Below, piece by piece: positions 12,101 through 22,559 of a stretch of 64,000 nt of DNA. Numbering within the stretch: position 1 is the stretch's first letter; every line of letters starts with the position of its first letter. The notes beneath the pieces are model-generated. The model saw only the letters and a program-made list of their open reading frames with translations. It did not search any database and was not told the DNA's origin. This DNA comes from Eudromia elegans (Eukaryota; Chordata; Aves; Tinamiformes; Tinamidae), in contig PTEX01000007.1 of NCBI GenBank assembly GCA_003342815.1, positions 2,686,747-2,750,746 on the forward strand, in the 5' to 3' direction. The position numbers were made by a program, and so were the translations under genes.

Positions 12101-15100
12101 GTCGAGAATATGAGAAAGAGGCTGAAAGGGAGGAAGAAAGAAGAAGGGAAATGGTAAGGCTTCCCTTTCTCCCTACATTCTATTTAGATTGGAATGTTCT
12201 GTTGCTTTCCTTGTAGATAGTGATAGGGTTCTAATTTGGCATAGCTGCGTGTGCTTTGATATGAATCTNTTAACTTAAGTTTCTGTAATAGATGATGTCT
12301 GATAGAAGTTGAAGTACTACTGAGAGTCTGGAAAACAAAATTTAACAGTATGGCTGTTGCAAAGGCAAAGAATGAGAACCACACAGTCACAAAATACTGT
12401 GTTTTTGATCATNATGTTTTACTACATGTGACCTATATTTCTGTCAGACTTTTAGCAAAATCTTTGTTCTGTTCTATGCAGATTAGGGTAGACTTCTGCA
12501 TGCAAGCTGCTCATGTGCCTGCATCTCATGTAATATCNAAGCACGAGTCAATTTCTGTCTATATTTCCTTACATGTGAAGTTATTAATTATTGAAGTAAC
12601 ACTTGGAAATTCTGTCTGAAATGTTACTTTTGGAAGACAGAGACTTCTGCAATCTCATAGTTTTGTCTTAAAGCTTTAAAGCTGCTTTTAAACGAGGGTG
12701 GTGCTCATCTTTGGGATAGAAAAGGGAAGCAGAAAAGCTATTAAAAACCTTTTGAAATATTAATAACATAGTAATACTGTGCAAATCACAGAGATTATAC
12801 CAGTAGATGTAACAGATGTACTATATGCTATAGAACATGCAATAGCAAGTTTACAGACTCTTAAGAAGATTTATGTCATTTCAAAGTCTTTCAGTGTTCC
12901 TGGAAAAACTGTGTTTTTAGTTTGAAGCTTAGTCTATATTAAATTAATAGCAGTAGTAAATTTTAAGTTATCAGAAAGACAAATATCATTTAGCAGCATT
13001 ACTTGCAGGCAAGTAATTCTCAATCCTCAATTCTTGCAGGCAAAAGAAGCCAAACGGTTAAAAGAATTCTTAGAAGATTATGATGATGACAGAGATGATC
13101 CAAAGTACTACAGGTGTGTCTTCAATTGATCCCTGATAAGAAACTTGTCATTGTCTGTTTTATCAAAATTGTTGCATTTATTGGCACAAGTAACTGCACA
13201 AATGGAATTACCATTTGTGAGATTGTTTTGATGTAGGGATCGTATAACTAAATTGTTTCTGAGTCATTGGGTAAGTGGCAGAGAGAAAAGGGAAACTCCT
13301 TACTGCAACTTGTTGATGCTTAGTAGTAGCTGCTGCTTCCTATTGCTTAAGGCAGAGCAAAGGACAGTCTTATTCTAAAANAAGGGGGATTTCAGGGGAA
13401 GGAGTAAAAGTTTAGGAATAACTAAAATTTGAATCNAACTAATTTGTCATAATAGATTCTTTCAAGAACCAATTGAGGAAATTAGCAGTCATATTCTCTA
13501 CATGTGTTTAATATGATGCAATAAATACTGTATGTAGGGAACTGGTATCCTAAATTCTTATGTTACAAAATATGTAGGACTCTAGATGCTCTTATGGATT
13601 TTATTTTTCCTTAATGAGAGATGCATCTGTACTGGATGTTTCTTGTTTTGTCATACATGTTTCTAACTGGAATGTNCTTTAAGTACAAATTCTGTCCCTT
13701 TTGTAGGGGTAGTGCTCTTCAGAAGAGGCTACGAGACAGGGAGAAAGAGATGGAAGCAGACGAACGGGATAGGAAAAGAGAAAAAGAAGAATTGGAAGAA
13801 ATTCGGCAGCGTCTCCTGGCAGAAGGACACCCAGATCCAGATGCAGAACTCCAGAGAGTAAGTAGCTGTTGATCTGATTAAAAAAAAAAAAAAAAAAGTA
13901 GTCCCTTGGCATTACAGTGATACTGAGCAAAGATAAAATCTGATTTAATAAGAATTTCTTAAGGGATGCAGCCAGTAAGAACAGTGGAAACAAAAGAAAA
14001 ATCTCCTTTCCAGATCTATGTTTGTATGGCATAAAAAAAAAGATTAGATTTGGATTAATGGCAGTAGTTGCATATATTTGTCTAGTCTAATATGGATTTA
14101 TTTAGGAAAAGGANTGTCTTTAGGTTATTTTAAACAGTTCTGTTTTTAAGAAGGCTTTCTTTTTTTTTCCTACTTGTTTTATTGAAGATGGAGCAGGAGG
14201 CTGAAAGGCGCAGGCAGCCACAAATCAAGCAAGAACCAGAGTCTGAGGAGGAAGAGGAGGAAAAGCAGGAAAAAGAAGAAAAAAGAGAAGAGCCAGAGGA
14301 AGAGGAGGAGGAGCCTGAACAAAAGCCCTGCCTTAAACCAACTTTACGACCCATCAGTTCTGCCCCATCTGTTTCTTCTGCTAGTGGAAATGCAACCCCT
14401 AACACACCTGGTGATGAATCTCCATGTGGCATTATCATTCCTCATGAAAATTCACCTGATCAACAGCAGCCGGAGGAGCATCGGCCTAAAATAGGACTTA
14501 GCCTCAAATTGGGCAAGTTTTTCTTTTATTTTAGTGTTCTGTATGGGTTTGGAATGAAAAAAAACTCAAGATGAGTAGGCAGGCGGTTTTCCAAATTTAT
14601 GGTATCTTTGAGATATTCATTACCTAGATGCTTGTGTGTTCTTGTTTGTTTTATTAAGGTATCTGCACTCTCAAAACCTGGAGCAGTGAAAGGGAAGGGA
14701 GTTCAGGCATGCTTACATATTAACTTTTTAAGAATAATGCATTAGTGAACTGGAATTAGTTATTTTCATTAATTTTTTCCCTTTAGTAGAGCTCTAAATA
14801 CCTCTCTTAAAAGCAATTGTTATGCTTTAGTAATATAAGCAATTTTAGATTTAAACCCCTAAGTACGCCTCATATTTATTTGAAAAGATGTTTTTAAATG
14901 AAGAAAATTGAAAAAGATCTCCCATCGCTCCCTGCCCTGTAGTAGCACAACTGATCACAGAACCGCAAATAGAGCTTCAGTCTGGAGTCCTTTAGCATGC
15001 TAGCAGCTTTCTAGAATTTGGGGAAAAAAAATAAATAAATATATATATATATATACACACATACACACACCTCTATATATATATAAAAATAAATATATAT

Positions 15101-18100
15101 ATATATTCTGAGCAGCAGAACTAATTACAAGTCTTCTAGAAGGCATATGCATTTGTGATTTCTTACTTTGGATTATACCACAGCCACAGTTTGAGCTCAC
15201 CTGTATTAGATCTTGAATGAAGAGAGCCTATCTCTTATGAGGATAACAGATTAATGCTCTGTCTTTCATAATGTTTGAATTCTGTGCTTTCTATTTACTA
15301 AGAATTGAACTCATGCTGTAATTCCCCTCCTCAATGAGCGCTCTAGTTGGCTGCAGGATAAAAGACAAGCAACCAAAAAAAAAGCCTTGTTTTTCATGAA
15401 GTTTGAAAAAAAACTCAGATTAGATTATAATCTCTGTCTCTTCTGCTGTTTGTAACAAATTTTGAGAGAGAAAAATGTTGGTGCTAGACATTCAGTATGC
15501 AACCCAATCTTGAGTTTGCAAAAGGCAAACTAGTTTCAGAAATAGCTTTATGAATTTGTTATTCTGTTTGGTTTGTAGGTGCTTGCAATAGCCCCAACCA
15601 GCCCAATGCTGTAAAAAGGAAAAAGCTTGCTGTGGATAGTGTTTTCAATAAATTTGATGATGAAGACAGTGATGATGTGCCCCGGAAAAGGAAACTTGTC
15701 CCCTTGGATTATGGAGATGAAGATAAAAGTAATCTCAAAGGCAGTGTCAATACAGAAGAAAAACGAAAACATATTAAGAGTCTTATTGAGAAGATTCCCA
15801 CAGCAAAACCAGAGCTCTTTGCTTATCCTCTTGATTGGTCAATTGTGGATTCAGTAAGTTGATTTGTCTTAATCATTCTCAAAAAAAAAAAAGAAAAAAC
15901 CCTAACTTTCCCAAACAAGCCTTGGAACTGAATAAAGAGCAAACACACCTGGAACCAGAATGGATTAGAGCAGCAATGTCAAATGGAATNTAATATGATT
16001 ACTGTATTGCTTTTTCACATACAATATTTATTCAGTAAAAATAAGTCATATTTGAGAACTGCTGCCCTAAATTGTCTAAAGCATCATGGAAGGGGAAAAG
16101 AATNATCTGAAAATGTTTGAATGACTTTCAGATTTAGCAAAACTGATTACTGTCATCAAATCCCTAACTTATCTTGCAGTTGCTATTGAAATATTTTTCA
16201 CTAACTAGTTGTTTTTATCTTATAGCTGGCTCTTCCTAGTATCTTCCTAGCTCTTCTTTCAGAGCAACAAAGATTATGAAAACTAAGGTGTTTTTTTCTC
16301 TTTCAGACATTAATGGAACGTCGAATCAGGCCATGGATCAACAAGAAAATAATAGAATATATTGGTGAAGAAGAAGCTACACTAGTTGACTTTGTTTGTT
16401 CTAAGGTTAATATATATATATATATATATATATAAAAAGTCTGTTTTTTGCTCGCAATCATAGTATTATTCAACATACTTGGAACTAGTGTGTACCCAAA
16501 GAATTACAAGTTAGGTGCTTTATATGTGCATGCCAGATGTTCTGTTTTCTGATAGATAAATCTGCTGGCTGCATTCATGAAATAAGCAGTTGGCAAAATA
16601 GCTGTTAGAGTGATAGCTTCATTGTTAGATTTCTGAGCTAATATCTCATTAGCCATTCCTATTTTTGACAAAAATTGGATATGTGTAAGTTCAGGATGGG
16701 GAGAAGAGTGCCAATATTTTTATTTTACATTACCTCTAGATTAAGTGGATCAATTCTTTAGAAAGTTTTTTTAGTTAATATCATTACCTTATTTGGAAGC
16801 AAATACTGAGGTTTTAAATTCTGTGTTCAAAGTCATTCTGAGGCCCCGAGTCTCTTATTTTTTGCCATTGTGTGACTTTTTAAAATTCTGCATAGCTTCT
16901 TCCATCAAATTACAACTAAATAAATAAATAAATTGTCTTAATTCAGCATAACTTTATAACTATTTATAATTATTTAAGAANTAGAGGTTTTCAAAAACTC
17001 ATTTAAGCCTTTGTGGTACTTATGTTCATTATGACTTGACTCAGTTTCTTTTCAGTGCTACTCTGAGAGCCAGACCAGGCGACAGTTTTGTGGTACAGGC
17101 GGCTAACACCAAGCAGAACTTTAATATTTGCCAAGTTATAAATTATTAAAAAAAAAAAGTTAACCTCTAGTCTTGGACTACTTAGTTCTGAAATAGAGCA
17201 TTTGAATAATTTAAATGACAAGTGGAAAATTCAGTTATGAAGAGTGATACACGGATAACATCTGTGTGCTCAGAGTTTTGCCTTTCCCTTCTTGCCTTAA
17301 GAGTCCACTATTGAAGGAAGGGAGTGCTCATTCCTTTATTTGGGAATCTGTGAAGCTTGCTAGAAGTTGTTTCGTGGCGATGAGCTGCAACACTTGCACT
17401 GCAGTGAAAGTTGATATAGTTTAAAATTAATTTTGCCCTGGCCTTTTCTGTGAACTAATGGTTTGGAAATAAAAGTTTTGTATTTCCTAAAATCATGTTA
17501 AATGTGCAAAGCTTTTAAAATCCTTGAAAAGTAATGATTTAGTTCTTGTTAAGGATGTTTTTATGGTTTCCCTTCAGTTTTCAAACTAAAAACATTTCTT
17601 TCAGGTTATGGCTCATAGCTCACCACAGAGCATACTGGATGATGTTGCCATGGTAAGCAGAATTGTTTGACTTAATATACTTTCTACATTACACTGGTAG
17701 CCGTGAGTTTTGTAGAATAGTTGGAGTGCATAACAGAAACATTACACATTTGTAGAACATGCGTGCTCTGTAGGTAGATATGAAAACAGCTTTATTAAAN
17801 AAGTTATCCTAGCACTTGGATGGCTTCACAATTATGCTATCTATGTAGAAAATAATAATATATTTTCAGAAAGCCTCAATGTACAGAAAAGAACATGGGA
17901 ATATTCTGCCCTCAGTAGGAGAGAGAAGAATTGGCCATCAAAGTTCTATATCAGAAATTTGAATGCTTCTCCCTTCCTATTCTTGTAACTATTTTTTCTG
18001 TAATTAGAGTTTTAGTAGGTCTATCCCCAAGTAATGAAAGAAAGCTGATCTTCTCCAGAAGTCTACAAAGGTTCTCATATTTTGCCTGTTGTTGGAAGGG

Positions 18101-18842
18101 TGAACTCAGAAATTTGGCTTTTGTTTCTCCTTGGTTATGTTCACTGGAGGGTGGATAGGAACTCTTCACTCTTAAAAACTCAAGAGGCATCACTTTGGTA
18201 GGAGCTAAATTCATAACAGAAGTTGGTAGGTGGTTCTTGGTCTGACTAGTAGGTGACCTGGGGATCTTCCTGAGAGATGATATGCTTGTTAAAAGCTAAC
18301 GTGTTCAGCAGAAGCATGAATAATTTCAAGAAAGAGTTTATTTAGTTTAGTAGATACTTAAATAAATCAGTATCCAAGGAAGGCTAGGAAAGAGTTAAGC
18401 AAAAACATCTTATGTATTTGTCCTGTCCTTATACTCTTCCCAACCTGCCTCTTACTGCTATTTTTGTAGACCAAGGTAGTGNTATTTCTGTCCCATATTG
18501 CTTACTGCTGCATTTTAGAAAATTTTTATTTGAGCCTGACCAAGTCTGGTGATCAGTGAGTTTGTCTGGGTGCAGTATCTCACTTTTGGGTGAATCCAAC
18601 TTACATCTTGCTTACTGATAGAAAATGGTCGCTCCCCACACACAGTCATCCTTCTTTTGGCCACAACTGATAAACTTTCTGCTTTGGCTGGAATCAGNCT
18701 TTATAACTGGAACATCATCATAACCTAAAAAAATGTGCATTTCTTGCAGGTACTGGATGAAGAAGCTGAAGTTTTCATAGTCAAAATGTGGAGGTTGTTG
18801 ATATATGAAACAGAAGCCAAGAAGATTGGTCTAGTGAAATAA
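111..18842 (+). CDS. RBM25: RBM25, RNA-binding motif protein 25 (5' end lies outside the window)
   Basis: Nuclear splicing regulator known to associate with U1 snRNP and to influence alternative 5' splice-site choice (for example BCL2L1). Coding exons read here: 111-168, 1156-1316, 3969-4151, 6361-6414, 6670-6753, 10378-10652, 11531-11747, 12064-12153, 13040-13113, 13707-13857, 14188-14512, 15579-15853, 16307-16405, 17605-17652, 18750-18842. Phases are consistent throughout and give 728 codons plus TAA. The human protein (843 aa, from memory) has about 735 residues over the same span. Order of parts: second half of the RRM, linker, charged RE/RD repeat region, acidic and Ser/Pro-rich linker, C-terminal PWI domain with a visible PWI motif. 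All introns are GT-AG except a GC-AG one at 14513-15578. The N-terminal proline-rich part and the first half of the RRM must lie upstream. Introns not listed separately hold nothing I recognise beyond A/T runs. Confidence 0.97.
1156..1316 (+). CDS. RBM25: RBM25 exon: end of the RRM
   Basis: Starts with CC, completing an Ala codon, and continues AFGFCEYKEPESTLRALRLL and on to KAKKKASNG. This holds the last RRM strands and helix. The donor is GTATGT and the exon ends in phase 0. Confidence 0.96.
3969..4151 (+). CDS. RBM25: RBM25 exon: acidic/basic linker
   Basis: Encodes 61 residues from NSRPETANDDDEALDEE through SQESDSHPRKKKKEKKED. The charged linker after the RRM ends in a lysine-rich stretch that could act as a nuclear localisation signal. 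An N in the acceptor tract (3963) does not affect coding. Confidence 0.96.
5947..6225. mobile_element. Tigger/pogo-like miniature inverted-repeat element
   Basis: About 279 bp bounded by related inverted ends. The left end reads GGGGGAACCTCGCTAATTCG. The right end, reverse-complemented, reads CAGAAGAACCTCGCTAATTC. The right end is followed by TA, as in Tc1/mariner-type target sites; the left TA is not preserved. Ends of the form CAG..AACCTCG are typical of pogo/Tigger DNA transposons. A second internal copy of the motif (6012-6025) forms a perfect 14-bp hairpin with the left end (5958-5971). No transposase frame, so it is non-autonomous and old. Confidence 0.6.
6361..6414 (+). CDS. RBM25: RBM25 short 18-codon exon with a duplicated acceptor
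   Basis: Reads IFRRFPVAPLIPYPLITK. The acceptor TTTTCCGCAG is repeated 11 bases downstream inside the exon, and a further AG follows at 6378-6379, so three candidate acceptors sit within 20 bases. Only the first keeps the frame. Confidence 0.93.
6670..6753 (+). CDS. RBM25: RBM25 exon before the RE/RD region
   Basis: Encodes 28 residues from EDINAIEMEEDKRDLISRE to FRDTHK, in phase 0 at both ends. It precedes the long 3.6-kb intron with the candidate alternative exons at 8295 and 9077. Confidence 0.96.
8295..8338 (+). other. RBM25: Candidate RBM25 poison exon (44 nt)
   Basis: Flanked by ATTGCAG and a strong GTAAGATT donor, and richer in CpG and purine motifs than the surrounding intron. It is 44 nt long, so inclusion between the phase-0 exons 6670-6753 and 10378-10652 shifts the frame. 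That frame stays open through the repeat exon and reaches TAG at 11707-11709, several junctions before the normal stop, which predicts nonsense-mediated decay. The acceptor has a weak pyrimidine tract. No transcript evidence is available. Confidence 0.3.
9077..9091 (+). other. RBM25: Candidate RBM25 15-nt microexon
   Basis: CTATGGCAG then AAGAATGCGTATCAG then GTAAGATT. It would insert KNAYQ in frame between THK and KLEEE. A 15-nt segment with a strong donor can occur by chance in a 3.6-kb intron, so this is only a candidate. Confidence 0.2.
10201..10228. repeat. Poly(A) run in an RBM25 intron
   Basis: One C followed by an uninterrupted run of about 27 A, then AG-interrupted A. No body of a retroposed element is recognisable upstream, so it is treated as a simple repeat. 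Confidence 0.85.
10378..10652 (+). CDS. RBM25: RBM25 exon: first RE/RD repeat block
   Basis: Starts KLEEEKGKKEKERQEIEKE and then becomes an almost uninterrupted RE/RD dipeptide array built from GARCGN-like hexamers, ending SSDRNKDRSRS plus two bases of an Arg codon. The N at 10650 is the wobble base of a TCN serine codon and so is silent. Two of the three sense frames and part of the antisense strand are open only because of the repeat. Confidence 0.96.
10430..10612 (+). repeat. Coding GARCGN hexamer repeat (RE/RD array), first block
   Basis: Imperfect hexamers GAACGT, GAACGA, GAACGG, GACCGN encode alternating Arg-Glu and Arg-Asp. Being exonic and selected for charge, it is a protein-level low-complexity repeat that also makes several frames open. 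Confidence 0.9.
11531..11747 (+). CDS. RBM25: RBM25 exon: second RE repeat block and coiled-coil start
   Basis: Completes the split Arg codon, then EKSRDRERERERE and a long RE array, followed by DKKRDREEDEEDAYERR and KLERKLREKEAAYQE, a predicted charged helix. The donor is GTAATT and the exon ends in phase 0. Confidence 0.96.
11545..11655 (+). repeat. Coding hexamer repeat (RE array), second block
   Basis: Continues the array after the intron with GAACGA, GAGCGG and GAACGG units, almost perfectly alternating Arg-Glu. It is prone to slippage and assembly length error. Confidence 0.9.
12064..12153 (+). CDS. RBM25: RBM25 exon: charged helix
   Basis: Thirty residues, RLKNWEIRERKKSREYEKE and on to RRREM. 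Highly charged single-alpha-helix or coiled-coil composition, with phase 0 at both ends. Confidence 0.96.
13040..13113 (+). CDS. RBM25: RBM25 exon: AKEAKRLKEFLEDYDDD segment
   Basis: Encodes AKEAKRLKEFLEDYDDDRDD then PKYY and two bases of Arg. The donor GTGTGT is weaker than its neighbours. Confidence 0.95.
13707..13857 (+). CDS. RBM25: RBM25 exon: GSALQKRLRDREKEM segment
   Basis: Completes Arg, then GSALQKRLRDREKEMEADE and on to AEGHPDPDAELQR. The acceptor is TTTTGTAG and the donor GTAAGT. Charged helix followed by a short turn-rich stretch. Confidence 0.96.
14188..14512 (+). CDS. RBM25: RBM25 exon: acidic linker ending at a GC donor
   Basis: MEQEAERRRQPQIKQEPESE, a glutamate-rich tract, a Ser/Pro/Thr-rich linker (SSAPSVSSASGNATPNTPGD), and the motif KIGLSLKLG. 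The IKQEP sequence fits a SUMOylation consensus (psi-K-x-E) with phospho-candidates downstream; this is inferred. The exon must end after TTG G because the next exon resumes at GT GCT TGC; the following bases are GCAAGT, so the donor is GC. Reading through would add about 20 residues and stop at 14572. Confidence 0.94.
15029..15107. repeat. Compound AT/CA microsatellite
   Basis: TAAA units, (AT)n, (AC)n, then a second (AT)n block inside the GC-AG intron of RBM25. Partly self-complementary. No other content noted. Confidence 0.9.
15579..15853 (+). CDS. RBM25: RBM25 exon: basic linker and start of PWI domain
   Basis: Completes the split Gly codon, then ACNSPNQPNAVKRKKL, DSVFNKFDDEDSDDVP, RKRKLVPLDYG, and the start of the PWI domain (KHIKSLIEKIPTAKPELFAY then PLDWSIVDS). 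It contains two basic clusters of nuclear-localisation type. Confidence 0.96.
16307..16405 (+). CDS. RBM25: RBM25 exon: PWI motif
   Basis: TLMERRIRPWINKKIIEYIG and on to EATLVDFVCSK. The PWI tripeptide that names the domain is present. The donor is GTTAAT, immediately followed by a TA repeat (16408-16433) that may affect its accessibility. Confidence 0.96.
16408..16433. repeat. (TA)n repeat beginning at a 5' splice site
   Basis: About 13 TA units start two bases after the GT of the RBM25 donor at 16406. In RNA this AU run can fold on itself next to the U1 site. Confidence 0.9.
17605..17652 (+). CDS. RBM25: RBM25 16-codon exon in the PWI domain
   Basis: VMAHSSPQSILDDVAM, phase 0 at both ends, acceptor TTTCTTTCAG, donor GTAAGC. 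One of the PWI helices. Confidence 0.95.
18750..18842 (+). CDS. RBM25: RBM25 last coding exon
   Basis: VLDEEAEVFIVKMWRLLIYE and on to KKIGLVK, then TAA at 18840-18842. This last PWI helix has the same C-terminus as the human protein. Confidence 0.97.
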   Translation, partial: VLDEEAEVFIVKMWRLLIYETEAKKIGLVK

Positions 18843-21800
18843 AGCACGCTCCTTGTTTTTAGGGTTCCATTTCAATTTTTTCCCCATCATTCAAGGACTT
18901 TGAAATTTCTCTGTTCTCAGAGACTTGAGACCTGTATTTTTTTATGTAGAAAATGTGAAATTTTTTGTCCTCTGCCCAGAGGCCCCCTTTGCCTTTCTTG
19001 GTTATAGTTATCTTAATCCTGCATTGGTTCTCTTTATAATTCACCAGGTACAATTACCGGTATGTTTTATAAGCTGCAGCTACTGTACATGCTCTCTGGT
19101 AATCTTGTTATGCTATTCTGATTCTGTAAATATTAAAAAGTTGACCGTTTTGCAAAACATTTGCACTTAATGTGGAACTATGTCAGTTACAGACAAATAA
19201 TTTTACTGCAAACTTTTCAGCCTTTTTTTGGGTTGTCCTCCCTCTATTTAAGAAGTGACAAAAACACAATTTAAAAANAAGTGGTTTGAGCTGCTTTAGA
19301 CAAAACTGTTCTGTGATGTTGTTAGTCACCTTACCTAACTCTGGAAAAAAAGAGTTCCCATTGACTTTTTATCCTGACTTGAACCAACAGGAGTCTTGGT
19401 ACTTTGCCTGTTTAGAATTACTAAGGAAGCTGGAAATGNCTCCTGCAGAAGCTTTGCTTCTTTCTTAGAAAGTGCAAATTGCAGAAGGCTTTTTATTGTT
19501 TGCTCAGTTAGAACAAGAGCAGGACTGCAATGAGCACTATTTCATGTGCTTTTTTTTAATTTAACTTAGGATGCATTCTGAACAATTTCATTTTAGCCCT
19601 TTTCTATTTATCCCTTCTGTTTCCAGAATAATCAGATTTTATTTTCTATTTTTATTTTTTTTTATAATTTAAAAAAGTACCTATTTGGAAAGGTTAAAGA
19701 ATGTAACTGAACAACAGCAGTTAACAAAGCTGAAGTCTTGTTTTTATGTATACTGTTGAACTAGCCCTGACTCTTGTTTTCTTTAACTGTACTGTAAGCA
19801 GACTCATGCCCAAGAAAAGAGGGAAATATTTTCCTGTCTCATCTCTATGAGTTTTTATAAATAGGCTGATGTAATATAAATGATGAGATGTACTGTATAC
19901 TGCATTTTTTTATCTCATACCCAGGTAAGAAGTCAAATTAATGATGTGCTATGAGCTGCTTTGATTGCAGGATGACTGTGTTCCAGGGAGCAAACTGTCT
20001 CAAAATATTTTTAATTTTTAAACACAATTCTTAATAGCAAACAAATTAAGTAAAGCTGTTCCAGTATCTCTATATTGTATTTAACTGAAGGATGCAGGTT
20101 GACCTGTTCAGAAAACATAACTGTGACCTTGAGTTACTAGTTCTTTGTATCTGGAGAGGACACTTGAAAACACTGTTCTTAACAAATGGGATCGTGTAAA
20201 GGTTCCACTGTGTAAATATTTCAGATATTAAAAATGTATATATTTGATTTAAGGGCTGACTTTTTTGGAGTTTTGTGCAGCATGTGGTTTTTATTTAACT
20301 TTTCTGAATCAAGAACTAAAATATTCATAAATTAGGCTTTGAGATTTTTAATATACAGACATATTTTGTTATTCTGAACTACCTCCTGATTTACATCAGG
20401 TCACTAAAGCCTGCCAGTACGGATGTCTTCTTAATGTGTTCTTTTATATCCCTGTAATACCAAACACANCAAAATGTTCCTTTTTTTAAACTTAAGTGTA
20501 ATGCTCAGATGTTATTTTAAATTGTGCTTGACTTTGCATGAGACTGTTTTGTTTCACATACTTACATGTGGCAACCTTCTTCTTAGGTTTTGTCTTTTTT
20601 TTTTCCTGCAACTTGATGTACCCTAAGAAATTATCTCCCCATTTTCCCTGGTGCAATTTTGCATCACCACTAACAAAAATCCTCCAAATTCTAAAGGTTT
20701 TCAGAAATCATTCCAGGTTTGTAGGAAAAATGTAGAAAAAAAAAAAAAGAAGAGCGAACTTTGTGTGCCTTTTTGTTTTGCTAATACAACATTCCAGCTT
20801 TGTCATTCATATTTAAACAAGGAAAATGCAACAGAGGCCTTGTAATGTTACTAATGTCCTTGTTAAGATTTTTCAGTGCAAGACCAAGTTGTGAAATTTC
20901 AGCTAAATTTGTTGCCCTGCATTAAAGCTGTATGTTAATCTACTATATTATTAATGAATTAGACATAAGCTTGTATTCTTAGCTTTCCCAAGGAGACTGA
21001 AGGAAGAACGAGAGTTATCAGGGTAATGAAGATGTGTATAATTTAAACAGGAGTGTTTAAATATCCAGGTAAATAAGTGNTCAGTACTGAAGAGGAGTTG
21101 CAGCATATTAAAAACTGATTTTGTGGAAGATAAAATTTTCAGTTGTGGTTGAAGTAGGAAGGAATGCCCAGTATAGTGTCTGGCTTCTGCAAGTGTTTTA
21201 ACAAATTTCGTTCTTCCAGAATGCAAGACTTTGGTTTAAGTAGTAACTTATGAGGTTATCCATTATTGTAACTAATGTTACTATTTCTCACTAGTAATAA
21301 AATATGGTTATAGTGTGTGATGCTGAGGATAGGGCACAATTCTAAATATTGCATAATACCAAAAGTACCCTTCCCTCCCACAAAAAAAAAACCTAAAAAC
21401 TGTTTCAAATTATCACATTTTACCATCTGAAAACGTGAGTGTGGACATGTTTAATACTAGTAGCGTGCTGCCTCTACAGAACNTAGCATGATGCACAGAT
21501 TAACAACACACTGAGAACACTATCGATTAGCTAACTGTGTATGTTGTCATGGGGTGTTCAGTGCAGTATGCCATAATATGATTTATTTCATGACAAGAAT
21601 GAAATACTTTAAAACTTAAGTGCTTAGAGCGGAAAAAATACCAATGTTTACATTGAGGCTTAGCATCTTAACTTGTTTGAAAGCTTACACAAATGCCCTT
21701 GTTCTCCTGATAATCCCTCCATACAAGTGCTGTGTTATTCAGATTATGCAACTATGTAATATAAATTGTCTTTGAAGTNTCAAGTATTTAGTATGCCCTG

Positions 21801-22500
21801 TGAAAATAAATTGGAAACCATGAGCAGGTAAGGAACGGGGTAAAGAACCTCATACTTCTCTATTACTGTTGAGTTATTAGATCCCATGAGACTTGCTTCC
21901 CTCTCTAGAATATTTAGCATGATTACATAATCACATAGTGCTTATAAATTTGTTTTTCCTTACTACTGTCCATTTTTAAATAGAAGCCTGCCTCTGGAAG
22001 GAAACAGTCATCTGCAGGTGGGGCAGAGGGGGAGATGCAAGCCAGGAATTTGGTTTCTTACTGAACTCCCGTTTCTCAACTCTAAATATGCCTGGGAAGC
22101 TATTAACTTTTTATTGTTNAAGCGAGGGAAGGGACTGTTGTGCTTCAAGTGGCTTTTGGTTTTGTGGGGAATACCTTTAACAGTATTTATTCTTAATTAA
22201 TGATGCTGCCTTGGAAATACAAGTAGTTCTTGACCATATCATACTACAGTAAAAGCTCCTTATTTAATTATCACACCCTATACTGGAGCTGATTTCTGTT
22301 NATAAGGTGCACAAACTTTGTGCAGTCTGCTGCAGTGAGCTCCAGTTCCTGCATCACAGGAAGGAAAACCCAAAGCTATAACATACCTTTGGCCTAGGAG
22401 AATTTGGAATCAATATATTAGGGATGAATAATGTCATCATATGTTAAAAAACATTAGGTAACTTAGCATAGCAGTAAACAGTTTTACCTTGAGTGGCATA
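18843..22500 (+). other. RBM25 3'UTR and gap to the PSEN1 promoter
   Basis: A/T-rich, non-coding. Candidate poly(A) signals are ATTAAA at 20227-20232, AATAAA at 21296-21301 and AATAAA at 21805-21810; I cannot tell which is used. The transcript therefore ends somewhere between about 20.25 and 21.83 kb, leaving 0.7-2.3 kb to the PSEN1 CpG island. No gene or recognisable interspersed repeat is visible here; the short open frames are chance. Confidence 0.6.
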
Positions 22501-22559
22501 ATTTNAAGTTGTAATTAATGATTGAGGAAAGTCTGGTCTATGAATATGCAGAATCGCAC

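Noticed and set aside
14130-14438. Antisense Ser-rich 102-aa frame
   Set aside because: Shadow of the glutamate-rich RBM25 exon 14188-14512.
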